Shown here piece after piece: positions 21,566-33,464 of a stretch of 64,000 nt of DNA. Each line of letters opens with the position of its first letter. Within the stretch, counting starts at the first letter, position 1. The DNA comes from Glandiceps talaboti (Eukaryota; Hemichordata; Enteropneusta; Spengelidae): the NCBI RefSeq assembly GCF_964340395.1, contig NC_135554.1:12018251-12082250 (forward strand). The letters run 5' to 3'. The notes below the pieces were generated by a model, which did no database searches, was not told where the DNA came from, and worked only from the letters and a program-made list of their open reading frames with translations. Both the position numbers and the translations under genes were made by a program.

Positions 21566-22593
21566 TGAGTGTACTTATACTGAGGGTCAACAAGGGAATG
21601 AAAGTATTATGGGATGTCCATTCCCTTCATTATTCTCGTCACTAAACTATACTGCCAATCTATTTCTTATCTTATTTTGTTTTAACGTATTCCCATCTTC
21701 AAATTTTCTGCTTCAATTCTACCAATATCATTACTTGTTGTTGTTGTTGTATTTTATTTATTAACGTGTCCTATGTGGACTTAAAATATACATTTGTTTA
21801 TATGATCGAGTACTATTGTTATTAAAACTTGCCACATCCAACCCCTTGGGCTTATAAGACACAAATCCAACTTGTTGCAAAATAAATAAATACATAAAGA
21901 AAGAAACATTTTTTTTCAAGTGTGAGGAGTATATCTTACAAATTATACATTGTCTCCTCATTGTTTCTCTTGTTATAAGCATCAGAGATAAAGTTTGCCA
22001 ACAGGTCAGGTGTTTTGATCATTAGTAGTTCAATCTTATCAATGATTTGAAAAGCACTGAAATAGCCAGACTGTTTTGTTAACTATGTTATATTTGATAG
22101 CCTCATCAATAAGACTGTTTTCCTTTTTCATACACTCTCTCTGCCAGTATTTCACCATCATGTTATTAACAAAATTTGACAGTGGTTGCCTACCTATGTT
22201 TGTCTTTTGCTAGATCAAACTTACCATTGGGTTGAAATTCTATCCCTAGATGCTTAAAGCTATATACGATCTCGGTATCCAATTGATGTTTTAATAATCT
22301 ATTATTTCTATTAAATATTAATACCTTTGCTTTCTCTATATTGTTTAACATGCATAGTTATCTTACAAGGGAGGTATTTGATGATGAAAGGGATGTATTC
22401 AAGTACTACAATACCTAATGACAGACATACTACTCACAGTGGTATTCAAAAAATGTACACTTATTGTACATTACATGTAATCTGCAATACTATTGTTTAG
22501 CTTACTTTGGAGTGATGATGATTGAAAAGTTCACTCAAAATCGAACGTCAATAACTATTTATGGACAGAAAATATGTAGGATTACTAATAATT

Positions 22594-23048
22594 AGTCCCT
22601 GCCGGACGAAGTCCGGAACAGGGACTTATGGATTGGGTTCTGTCTGTCTGTGTGTCCGTCTGTCCGTCCAGAGCCGTTTCTTGGAGATGCCTGGACCAAT
22701 TTTTTTCAAACTTGGTACAGAGGCAACATACAACAATGGCATACATATGCACGTCAATTTGCAAATTTTCCCTGTCTAAAGCCATAACTCAGACATGCTT
22801 GAACAGATCTCATTCAAAGTTGATATTAGCACAGTGTTCTATGACGTACATGTGCATATCCATTTTCATCATGATATGATCCAATATGGCTGCCTGGCAG
22901 CCATTTTGTTTGCGAATTTTCCATGTCCAAAGCCATAACTCAGACATACTTGAACAGATCTCATTCAAAGTTGGTATTAGGACAGTGTTCTATGACATAC
23001 ATGTGCATATCCATTTTTGTCGTGATACAATCCCTCATTCCCGATCCA
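22594..23048 (+). repeat. Hairpin-headed TCTG-rich dispersed repeat (copy B)
   Basis: Counterpart of 2046-2500, with the same hairpin and the same two tandem sub-units. Confidence 0.6.
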
Positions 23049-23066
23049 TCCTTTATTGTTGTAGGC

Positions 23067-23518
23067 ATGTTCCATGTCCAACAAGCAGACACAACATATC
23101 TAAGTCTGTTTGATTTAGGTTCACAAGTGTTGTTGCGTGATCAGAGTAGTGATAATTCCTTAAAACCCAATCATAGTGGGGACTATGTCATTCTCAATGA
23201 CTTGTTTTTTTTTCAAACCAATCATTTCGAACACTCAATTTGCAAACGACATTAATCGTTGTTGTCATTGATGTCATTACAACTGGTTAGTGAGACAGCG
23301 ATTGAAGCAAAATCACAGATCACGATGTAAACGGGCTACAAACTATCTTGACTTTGGTGATGACTCACCTTGAAACAAACAAATAGAACACCACTCTGAC
23401 AAAAAACAAATGCAAGTAATTCTCACATTTGCTTGAACATAAAATGAAACTAGAGCAAAATAGAGAAGTGACAAATTTCATCCGAGTTTGAATGCCAAAT
23501 TATAGGCAGAAGACAGGA
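23067..23518. repeat. Locally repeated segment, extra partial copy
   Basis: It matches 6265-6705 and 27920-28362 from GGCATGTCCAACAAGCAGAC onward. It lies within the 1.1 kb present only in copy B. Confidence 0.7.
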
Positions 23519-23942
23519 CCAGTACCAGTATGTACCTATGCGAACCCAACTTTGTAATGTTTGTGTACCGTATTAGTACATACTATTACCCCACTTTGAG
23601 AAAATCAAGCAGAAAGACAGAGTGACATGATTAGGTGTTAGAGTGGCCTTTTAGTTTTAATTTATAGTTAGGATAACATTTTTACTAAGCCATGATTCTT
23701 AAAGGCCTAGTGGGCATTAGGATTAAAATCTAGGTCTGGAAAAATTTGTCTGACAAAGCTATAAAGTTGGTGCTGAACAAATGAATAATGCTGTTAATCT
23801 CCCCACTGATAGATAACACTAATGCAAAAACCTAGGTTTGAATCACAAGTGTTTACAGGTGCCCCCACATTGTGTTCGTTGCCTCATGATAGATCCACCA
23901 CTGGTTAATGACTCGTTAACCAAACTGAGTGTACATTTACAG

Positions 23943-24003
23943 GGAAAGCTGGAGTGTTAACAAAAGAAGATATACCAGAGGAACTTGACGCAGAAGATTC
24001 ACA
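23943..24003 (+). CDS. Gene X penultimate exon (copy B only)
   Basis: Acceptor ACATTTACAG and donor GTATGT bound a 61-base exon reading KAGVLTKEDIPEELDAEDS. It starts with two bases of a split codon and ends with CA, which joins A at 25316 to make Gln. The matching phase with the exon at 25316 supports both as real. The acidic, hydrophilic peptide looks like a C-terminal tail. The family is not recognised. Confidence 0.5.
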
Positions 24004-24889
24004 GTATGTTTATATCTATATTAATTGATTGATAAAATTATTAAAAGTGGCCACATGGATAAGGATTGGGTAATCTATATATTTTGTATTTTTAATTTAT
24101 AAAACAATAGTATCATGGTCTTCGTACCTGAAAAATCGATGTGAAACAACATAGACCAAGACTTTTTTTGTAACTCAATACAGTGCAAAAAGCTAAAAAA
24201 AAAAAATGTGCAAAACATTTATTATTGTACTTGCAATAACAAGCATTTTACCCATTGATTTGTAATTTATTGAGTTACAAAGAAAGACTTGGCATATGTT
24301 GATTCACATTTATTTTTTCAAGTAGGAAACCATGATAAAATTGTTTTATAAATTGAAAGTACAAAAAGTAAATACCCAATCCTCATCTATATGGCCTAGA
24401 ATTAATATAAAGAATCAACACAGTTGAGGTATTCAAAACTGAAGTTACCTTGATATAACACTGTATTTGCCATAATGTAACACATTGACATTCATGTATA
24501 AATCACAATGTTTTCAGTAGATGCAGACACTCACATAATATGTAATTACTACCAAACTAGAATGATCTTAGAGTTTCAAATCGGCAGGATGATGTTTTCA
24601 CGTCTCTCACAATGTTTTTTGTTACAAAATACATAAAACAAAATACAGACATTGATAGAACGCAAACATATAAAGTGATACATTTTGTCTCACTGATCAC
24701 AGATCACCATCACTGTCAGATGAAACAAGGAATATTAAAACACAAAATGGTTTATTTACATGTATGTTCACAATGAGATAAAGTGTGATATTTCATGTAC
24801 ATGTGCACTATCAGTGCCTGTCCATAGCAAAAAATATGTGAGGTGTAACATGATATAATGATAATTAAATGTATTCCCCCAATATTGTT

Positions 24890-25003
24890 CTTCGTTCAGG
24901 CAAGGGAAATACAAGTGACCTGAGGGGCCTTTGTCAGTACTCGTCTAGTGACTCGATCGTAGTGACAACCCTTAGGTCACAAATATTTTCCAGCTGAATG
25001 AAG
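24890..25003. repeat. Short palindromic dispersed element, type 1 (copy B)
   Basis: Counterpart of 3241-3351. It falls inside the candidate last intron of gene X. Confidence 0.6.
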
Positions 25004-25315
25004 AAAAAATATTGGAGAATAACATAATTATATCAACACAAGTAATATGAAAGAAAAATTGGGGGAAAAGTAATGACAATTTATAACATTCTAACTCATA
25101 TTTTCAACACAGCAAGACCAGTGATGTAGACACGCATTGTCATGACATAGACATGCATATTGCAACGCAGAGCGACCACAGTATATATACCCAATTTTTT
25201 TGTTCAACTTGACTCGTGCATGGTATAATATTAATATACAGTAACTTAATATCATTAAAAGTGGCCGATGATGGCATTTTTCATAATAATTGCCTCTTAT
25301 TTTATTTTCCATCAG

Positions 25316-25487
25316 AAATGCCTATTTCTTTATGAACCCAGTTCGAGTGACCACGAATGGTAATAAGGATCCTGTATTGGTTGAAGAAGAAGTAGATTTA
25401 AGAGAGTCAGGTGTTGATAATAATTTGGCTGCTGCAGTGTCAACAGATGATGTGAAAATAGAAGACAATTCAACCACTGCACTTTAA
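25316..25487 (+). CDS. Gene X terminal exon, copy B
   Basis: One base completes the Gln codon from 24003. The frame then reads NAYFFMNPVRVTTNGNKDPV and ends DNSTTAL plus TAA. Together with the previous exon it gives an acidic C-terminal tail of about 75 residues. Upstream exons were not found. No domain is recognisable. Confidence 0.55.
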
Positions 25488-27854
25488 TTTACATATAGTC
25501 TATGGCTTCGAATCCCAAGATCTCTCTTTACCCTGTATAGCGCAACGAGAAATCGTGATTCAAAAGTTGTTCATGCACATGAGTAAACCTCCAACTATTA
25601 GAATGATGTATAAGCAGCTACCTGATTGGACAAAGGCACCATATGTTGAAATTATGTAAAAAGCCCCAATAAACACGAACTCATCATTGGGCAGAATTCT
25701 GTGATTGATTAACAAAGATGTGATGGTAATGACTGCAGTGCGGATGGCTTCCATAGAATTTTAAATTTCATATCAGGACCTAATTCAGCTAGACATGAAA
25801 GAGATTTGAAATTGGAAATACTCTATACTAGTCAATGTACATTTGTATTGCATAATCATTCTAAAGAAAGCACGTCTATGCAAGTTTTGAATTCTTTGTA
25901 AAAATGTAACTTTAGATAGATGAGTTGTCTATTCATACATCAAAACAAAAAAATTGAATGCAAATTTTGCACAATGAGATCATAGTAGTGTAACTTGGTT
26001 CAAATATGATAATGTCCCGTAGACTGGACTTTGTACAAAAATTTGATTCCGATTATATGAACAGCATGGGTGTTTTTTACTCCATGTAACCCGAAAGATC
26101 CAGTCTTTGTTTCTGTTTTTGTTATATGTGGTTAACAAGTTAGTGGACCATCGACTTGATCTTTCAGACTATACTCCATGCAATGTGAACTGTTGAAAAG
26201 TTTCATTTTAATGTACGGCATCAAATCACTTCCTACTTTTTGTATGTAACTACTGTATATGTATATATATCATTCTCTAAAGACTACCATTGGTGTACAT
26301 TTTATATTGCCCTAACTAGCAGCGACATGTTGTTCCCAACCATTCAATTTACTCAGTATTGATAATTACTGTAAACTTAGGGAGTTTTTTCGCTACCAGA
26401 AATTTTTGTGATTTTCAGGTTGCTAATTAGTCCCCCCCCCCCCCCCCAAATTATATTTATGCACATTATTGAGCCTCATACTGTGTACAGATGACATTTC
26501 TGCCAACATAAACCTTCGCATTTTTCATTGTCGGCAAATTGAGTGAAAACTTGTCTTACAAACATTTCTAGGTTTGCAGTATTTGAAGTACATGGACAGT
26601 CTGATTTGGTAGGTGACACACCTTCATTGGATTGCTTTCCAGTGATAGTATTACATTTTAAAGGTCACAAAATAGATAAAATATACAACTTTTCTTGCCA
26701 TTTTATCAGGCTTCCTCACAAAAATAATGAGATTCAGAGATTTAGGCTAATATTGCTAGATTTCCCCCTCCAGTACTGGAATTGCCCATAACTGATATCC
26801 AAAGATAATGCAACTGATTGACAGATGATGAATAATTAAACATATCGTTACATCAACCTCCCTCTAGGCTGAACACATAAAAATCATGTTATCTCATGTA
26901 GCATAATTTAACAGATAACATTGGTTCTTTGTCAATCAGATACTCCCCTCTAGTTTTGCCATGCCTTCATTTACGTATACATAGTGGATAGTCCTTGAAA
27001 GGTAAAATGTTATAAATAAAGATGCACTACTAGGCAACACAACCAAATATATTAGGCTTCCTTGCTATTATAGTTAGAATTAGTTCCAAACTCGAAACAT
27101 ATGGCACTGGTAATTCAGCCTTCAGTTAAACAGTATCTTTGTTTAAACTGCACATTACATTCTCAAATCAATGTAGTGTACGTTTGTAGTATTTACAACC
27201 ATTGCAGTATTTATGATTGATATCAGAATGTAAAACAGTGAATATATTTGGCCAGTTAAAACATTCATATTCCAGTTTTACGACCTTATTTCATACACTA
27301 TTACCTCTATGCATTTTTTATTTCATAAACTGGGCAGTGTTGACTCAATGTTGGAATCAAAATCCAGACATTTGGAAAATTAATTATGCAAATGTATTGT
27401 AATGAATAATAAAGGATGTTAGACAAGTTTTAATACATATTGTATGTCGTCATCCCGTGTTATTATTTGTGGTAATGAACAATAACATATAATTCTATTT
27501 CGTTTTTTCCAACCTTCAACAATTTTGTCGCAACTTATATTTTTGTACCCGATACTATTTCGATCAGGATTTTAATTAATATTTGTTACCTGCCCCTAAA
27601 CAGACACATGTTGCAAGTCATAGTGTATAGGAGGGCTTTGGCTGAGTAATGGGTGTACAGAGACACGCATAAACTTGCTGAACAGTACAAAAACGATTGA
27701 AAAGCTATGCGACCACTGTTTGCAAAACAATACAAACTGAACACGTCCAAAGAGCACGTAAGCTGCCCATGAAAAACCTGAAAGAAAAACCTGTAATTCT
27801 TAGGAAAAATATATTGATAACACGCATAGAACGACCCTTGTCAAGATATATGTC

Positions 27855-28362
27855 CTTGCAGTAATTTCTTGCATTCATGCTTAAAATGTGCCTGGCTAAG
27901 CTGCTGTTCTTTGTTGTTGTAGGCATGTCCAACAAGCAGACACAACATATCTAAGTCTGTTTGATTTAGGTTCACAAGTGTTGTTGTGTGATCAGAGTAG
28001 TGATAATTCCTTAAACCCAATCATAGTGGGGACTATGTCATTCTCAATGACTTTTTTTTTCGAACACTCAATTTGCAAACGACATTAATCGTTGTTGTCA
28101 TTGATGTCATTACAACTGGTTAGTGAGACAGCGATTGAAGCAAAATCACAGATCACGATGTAAACGGGCTACAAACTATCTTGACTTTGGTGATGACTCA
28201 CCTTGAATCAAACAAATAGAACACCACTCTATCTGACAAATAACAAATGCAAGTAATTCTCACATTTGCTTGAACATAAAATGAAGCTAGAGCAAAATAG
28301 AGAAGTGACAAATTTCATCCGAGTTTGAATGCCAAATTATAGGCAGAAGACATATAGCTATG
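27855..28362. repeat. Locally repeated segment (copy B)
   Basis: Counterpart of 6198-6705, immediately upstream of the NH-B promoter region. Confidence 0.7.
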
Positions 28363-28459
28363 TATTAACTATATAACCAAATCTATTATTATGTAAATTA
28401 AGCGTTCATCGTTTTTCATTAATTTATATCATTTTTTCATTCCTTTTATGATACGTGAG

Positions 28460-28466
28460 TATAAAA
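28460..28466 (+). promoter_or_regulatory. Candidate TATA box of NH-B
   Basis: TATAAAA in the same place relative to the ATG as in NH-A. The surrounding upstream sequence is nearly identical, so both copies probably kept the same core promoter. Confidence 0.35.
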
Positions 28467-28601
28467 ACTTGTCATTCATTTGAATACCTCCATATGACAC
28501 TGCGTGCATGATCAGTCCTCCAATCCGGTGTGATTTATCTTTGTGCACGATATTCTGCCGACGATTTAGGCCTCATTTTGTTGCTTAGAAGTTTCGTTGA
28601 A

Positions 28602-31600
28602 ATGTCAATCAAACTAGTGATCGACTGCGATGCTGGAATCGACGATGCACAGGCCATAATGATGGCTGTATCGAGGCCTAACGTAGAGATACTAGCAATC
28701 ACCTGTGTTAAAGGTAACGTGGCAGTACGACAAGTTTGTAGAAATGTACTCAAAGTTTTGGATGCGTGTGATCAACTTCAGAAGGTCAGTAAATTATGAT
28801 ATTATAACACTTCTCGACATGATTAGTATTGATATTATCCGACACTGGTTTTTTTTTTTTCATACAAAAGATTTGTTTTTTGTTTATTGTTTCCTTTTTC
28901 TTACTAAACTCCTGCAATGGTAGTAACTGCCGGGCACTCAATTTGAATGGACCAATCACATAACCTGATTTGATCACTACGGCTGTGACTGTTTGTCATA
29001 CAAGGTTGGGAATACACCATCATTAATCAAACATAGGAACCCGGAAGTACACACCCAGTTACTAAACATGACACACTAAAGATGGACTGAGCTACTTTCA
29101 TAATAGCAAGAAATGCATTAGTCTTGCTGTTAGACGTTCGGGCTTTCTTTCGATGCTATAACTATAAGCGAACGAAGTTCGCATGTGAGGGCTTGCCCGA
29201 ACAAATGTCATTTTCAGACCGGACATTCCATTGAGATTACGATAAGCGGTGGGTTGGACCATATATGCATATATATACTTTAATATATTCAATCTCTGCA
29301 TGCAGGTGTTGACAAACACATTTATGTCATTACTATGTCTTATCAGTTTATGGTAATTGTGTTTGATGAGTGTGTAGACGTTGTCATTCACACATTTTAG
29401 TTAACGCATTGGTGGTTATTTTTACAAGCCCCTCCTTAAGATGAATATGCATGAAAATTTAGCTATTGTCCTCTGTTTGTGCTTGTCGCTAATACGGTTC
29501 TCTGATTGGCAGTTATTTATATCCTGATGACATTCGCTAGACCTCGGATGTTCCATCCTCGATAGCGTTGTTCGGCTGTGTGTCGTATTTTATCGGAAGA
29601 ACATCCGAGGGCGCTAGCTGATAGACCAGAAATGCATTAGAAATCGGGTTAAGTGATTGGTCCATTCAAATTGAGTGCCCGGGAGTTAGGAACATATTCT
29701 AACGAGATTTTACAATGCAGGATGGTAAAGCTTGAAATAGTCAGAATTGATGCCTTTCCGTGACTATGACGTCAATTGCGACTGGTAAATATGTGACTTC
29801 TAAGTAAGCATGTTTGTTCTAGAAAGATGAATTTTTACTGATCAGAAGTCAAATCGATATCAGGAATTTGCAAAGATCCTAAGCGAGAAACAGTGAACAT
29901 TATCATGGAAGTATAACCCACTTATACTTCCATGACATTATCATTAGTACACGGAAAATTTGTGATGTGTACCAATTGAATGCTAATTTTACACAACGGT
30001 GTCTTGAAGTTGTTCGCCTGAATCTAGACCGTCGGACGTAAAGTTTCATTCAATCGCAGGGTCTATGATTAACTAAAGCGCAAACCAGCAAGATCACAAT
30101 CTCTTGCTACATTGTGTATATTGAAATAAACACCGTACTGCGACTAGACGCAGACACGGCGGGTGCAATGTATTGACATATCTACGGTGTCCAGTGCGTG
30201 ACATCACTTGGCCTCTTGATGCCACACATTGTGGCCGACTAGGACATACAAAAAAAGAGAGACGTGCTCTCACCAAGGAGTGGCTGCCATAAAAAAGAAA
30301 CGTTCTCTCATCACGAAAGAGTGGCTCCCATTAACAGCGAGATGTGCTTTCACTAATGTGGGCGTTCCCAATCAAAAAGTTATGTCCCCTCTTCAACGGG
30401 CGCATGTATCATTTTGATTGGGGAACCCACTGTTTGACTGAGGACCCCTCATTTTGATACACCACGTCTTTTTTTGTCCAAGTCGGCCACATACACCTCA
30501 CATATGTATTTCGTGTCTGTATGGTGGTCCTTTAGTTCGGTCAAAAATTGCAAGAAACTGTACATGTGTTCATTCCATCTTGCTATGTTATAAAATGTGG
30601 CATGTGGCATAAATATCTTATTGGTTTCTGCGTGGTTGTATGTATCAGACAGAACCAGAGAATTGTAACTTAAAATGGGCTTTATGTATTGTATGAATAT
30701 AATTGACTTTTGAGATTACATTTGAAGCACCATTAGTCAAAGTAAACAACCATATCTATCATGATAGTGAACAAAAACACTTACAGTTTGCAGTCGAAAG
30801 CTCCCAGCTTATTATATTATGCTGTGTTGTATGTGTATATATATATTAAATTATAACTCAACTATATTGTTAGTTTTATCTAAAGGAGTTTGCTGATAGT
30901 TTGATGATAGTGGTAGATTGACAATGATATCGATGTTGACATTAAATTCCAGATCCCCGTATATCAAGGAGCGGAATCACCCCTTATTAGCAGAGACGAC
31001 CTGAAACCAACTGATTTTCATGGCAAAGATGGTCTAGGAAATGTGCCATTCATTGAAACACCTGGCGATCAGTACGTATCAGATGGTCATGCTGTCAACA
31101 AGTTAATCGAATTGGTAAAACTACATCCAGGGGAACTGACCATCGTTGCTCTGGGACCTTTAACGAATTTGGCTTTAGCTCAAAGATTGTACCCTGATTT
31201 CAGTAAACGTGTCAAAATGATCAGTGTAATGGGAGGAAACATAGAAGGTGAGTGCATTCTTGTTGGCGCTGTATATACATGCCATACAGGATTTGTCGGA
31301 TGGGTAAACCAATGAAAACGGTGGCTTGGATGTTTTATTGTACAATAAGCTTACTTATCTACGCGAGTAGTTACAAACACTCACACACACACACACACAC
31401 AAACACACTCACACACACACACACACACACACACAATCATTGCGTATGTATGTATGTATGTATGTATGTATGTATGTATGTATGTATGTATGTGTGTGTG
31501 TGTGTGCGTGCGTGTATGCATGTATGTATGTATGTATGTATGTATGTATGTATGTCTAGGTAGGTAGATAGGTAGGTGGGTAGGTAGGTAGGTACAAGTA

Positions 31601-31749
31601 CTAGTAGGGAGATGTGGCAGGTAGGTTGGTATAGGTGGGTATTTGTATATTAATATATCGTGTATCTGCGTCTCTACATATTTGTACCTTCAGTATGTGT
31701 CTGTGAGGGACAGACAGGGATGGAGAGAGAGTGGGCGACAGGCAGGGTG

Positions 31750-31822
<73 letters not shown>

Positions 31823-32823
31823 TCTACATTTTTTTATTCCAAGTGACGTCATAGCTTTATTTTATTTGTGTCAACTATATAGGTGTTGGAAACATAGCAA
31901 TATCAGCAGAATTTAATTTCTTTATGGATGTGGAAGCTGCTCATATAATACTGAATGATTTCCAGTGTCCGCTGTATATTTCCAGCTGGGAGCTGTGTCT
32001 TAAATCTTGTGTTGAATATGTAAGTACACTGAATGCAAGTTTTTTAAATCCATATTATTATGTGAATATATAACATTTATCTTCAGAGGTCATGGACCCA
32101 ACGATGAAAAGCGACTGATTCCCACTACCCCCCTCCCCCTACACACACACACACACACATACATACATACATACATACATACATACATACATACATACAT
32201 ACATACATACATACATGGACTACTTGGCTAATAATGGATGTACTCTGGCTCATTCAAGTTACAAGCACAAACGCTACAAACACTACGGAAACTGTAGGTG
32301 TCAAAATGTCTACATTTCGGCCAGAAACTGGGGAACAAATGATTACATTCCGCCAGACATTGGAAATCAAAAGTCTCGGCAAAATCCGAAAATCGGCTAC
32401 TCTGAAAATGCATGGAATCGGAAGTCGAACGTGTATTTAAACCAAGTCAAACCTATACATAATGCTTAAAAATGCAAGATTCAAAAGTTTTTGAGTCAGA
32501 TATACATGTATTCCCTTACTATGTGAGGGGAACTGATCAGCATACCGTATGCACGTACGTATAGTAGCCCCCCTGTACTGTAAAGGTTGATACAACGGAG
32601 TATTTTAGGTATCCGTCATTACATGATTTAAGACCTGGTCGGAGGAATTGCTTTGAAAATCCAGAAAATCTGAGTAACCTCCCCGCCTGGCTTGAACATT
32701 TTCCGTACCCCCCCCCCCTCCTTGACTCAAAACATTTTCGTAATCCCTCCCCCACATACATACATACATACATACATACATACATACATACATTGTACAT
32801 ACATACATACATACATACATACA

Positions 32824-32856
<33 letters not shown>

Positions 32857-32917
32857 TGTACATACATACATACATACATACATACATACATACATACATA
32901 CATACATACATACACAC

Positions 32918-32954
<37 letters not shown>

Positions 32955-33417
32955 TGGAAATTAGGTGATATTAGTTGAATCGAAGTTTGAGGGAGCCAGG
33001 TGGGGTGGTTGCTGGAAGCCGCCACCCCCCCCACCCCCACCCCATCCTGCCCTTGGAGATTTCAGAAATCTCATGGACTAAAGAATGCTTTCTGGTGCTA
33101 TTTTAACTTGTCAAGGTAGTAATAATACTACATAAAATTTGAGTTGCTCCCCCCACCTTTCACGCCTCAGATTTTTAGTAGTCCCCCTCTTTCACGCCCC
33201 AGTTTTTGCATACGTCGCAAAAAAAATGTGACGTGTATATGTCTAAAATGATGCGTCGACGCGTCACCCTTGTGTAAAGTTTGAATGAAATCAATTATTG
33301 CATGTCTGAGAAATCACGTGCGCATGGCGCACGGATACACAGACGACGACGACGACGACGACAATGATGATGATGATGATGGTGATGGTAATCATGATCA
33401 CGATGATCATGATGACG

Positions 33418-33464
<47 letters not shown>

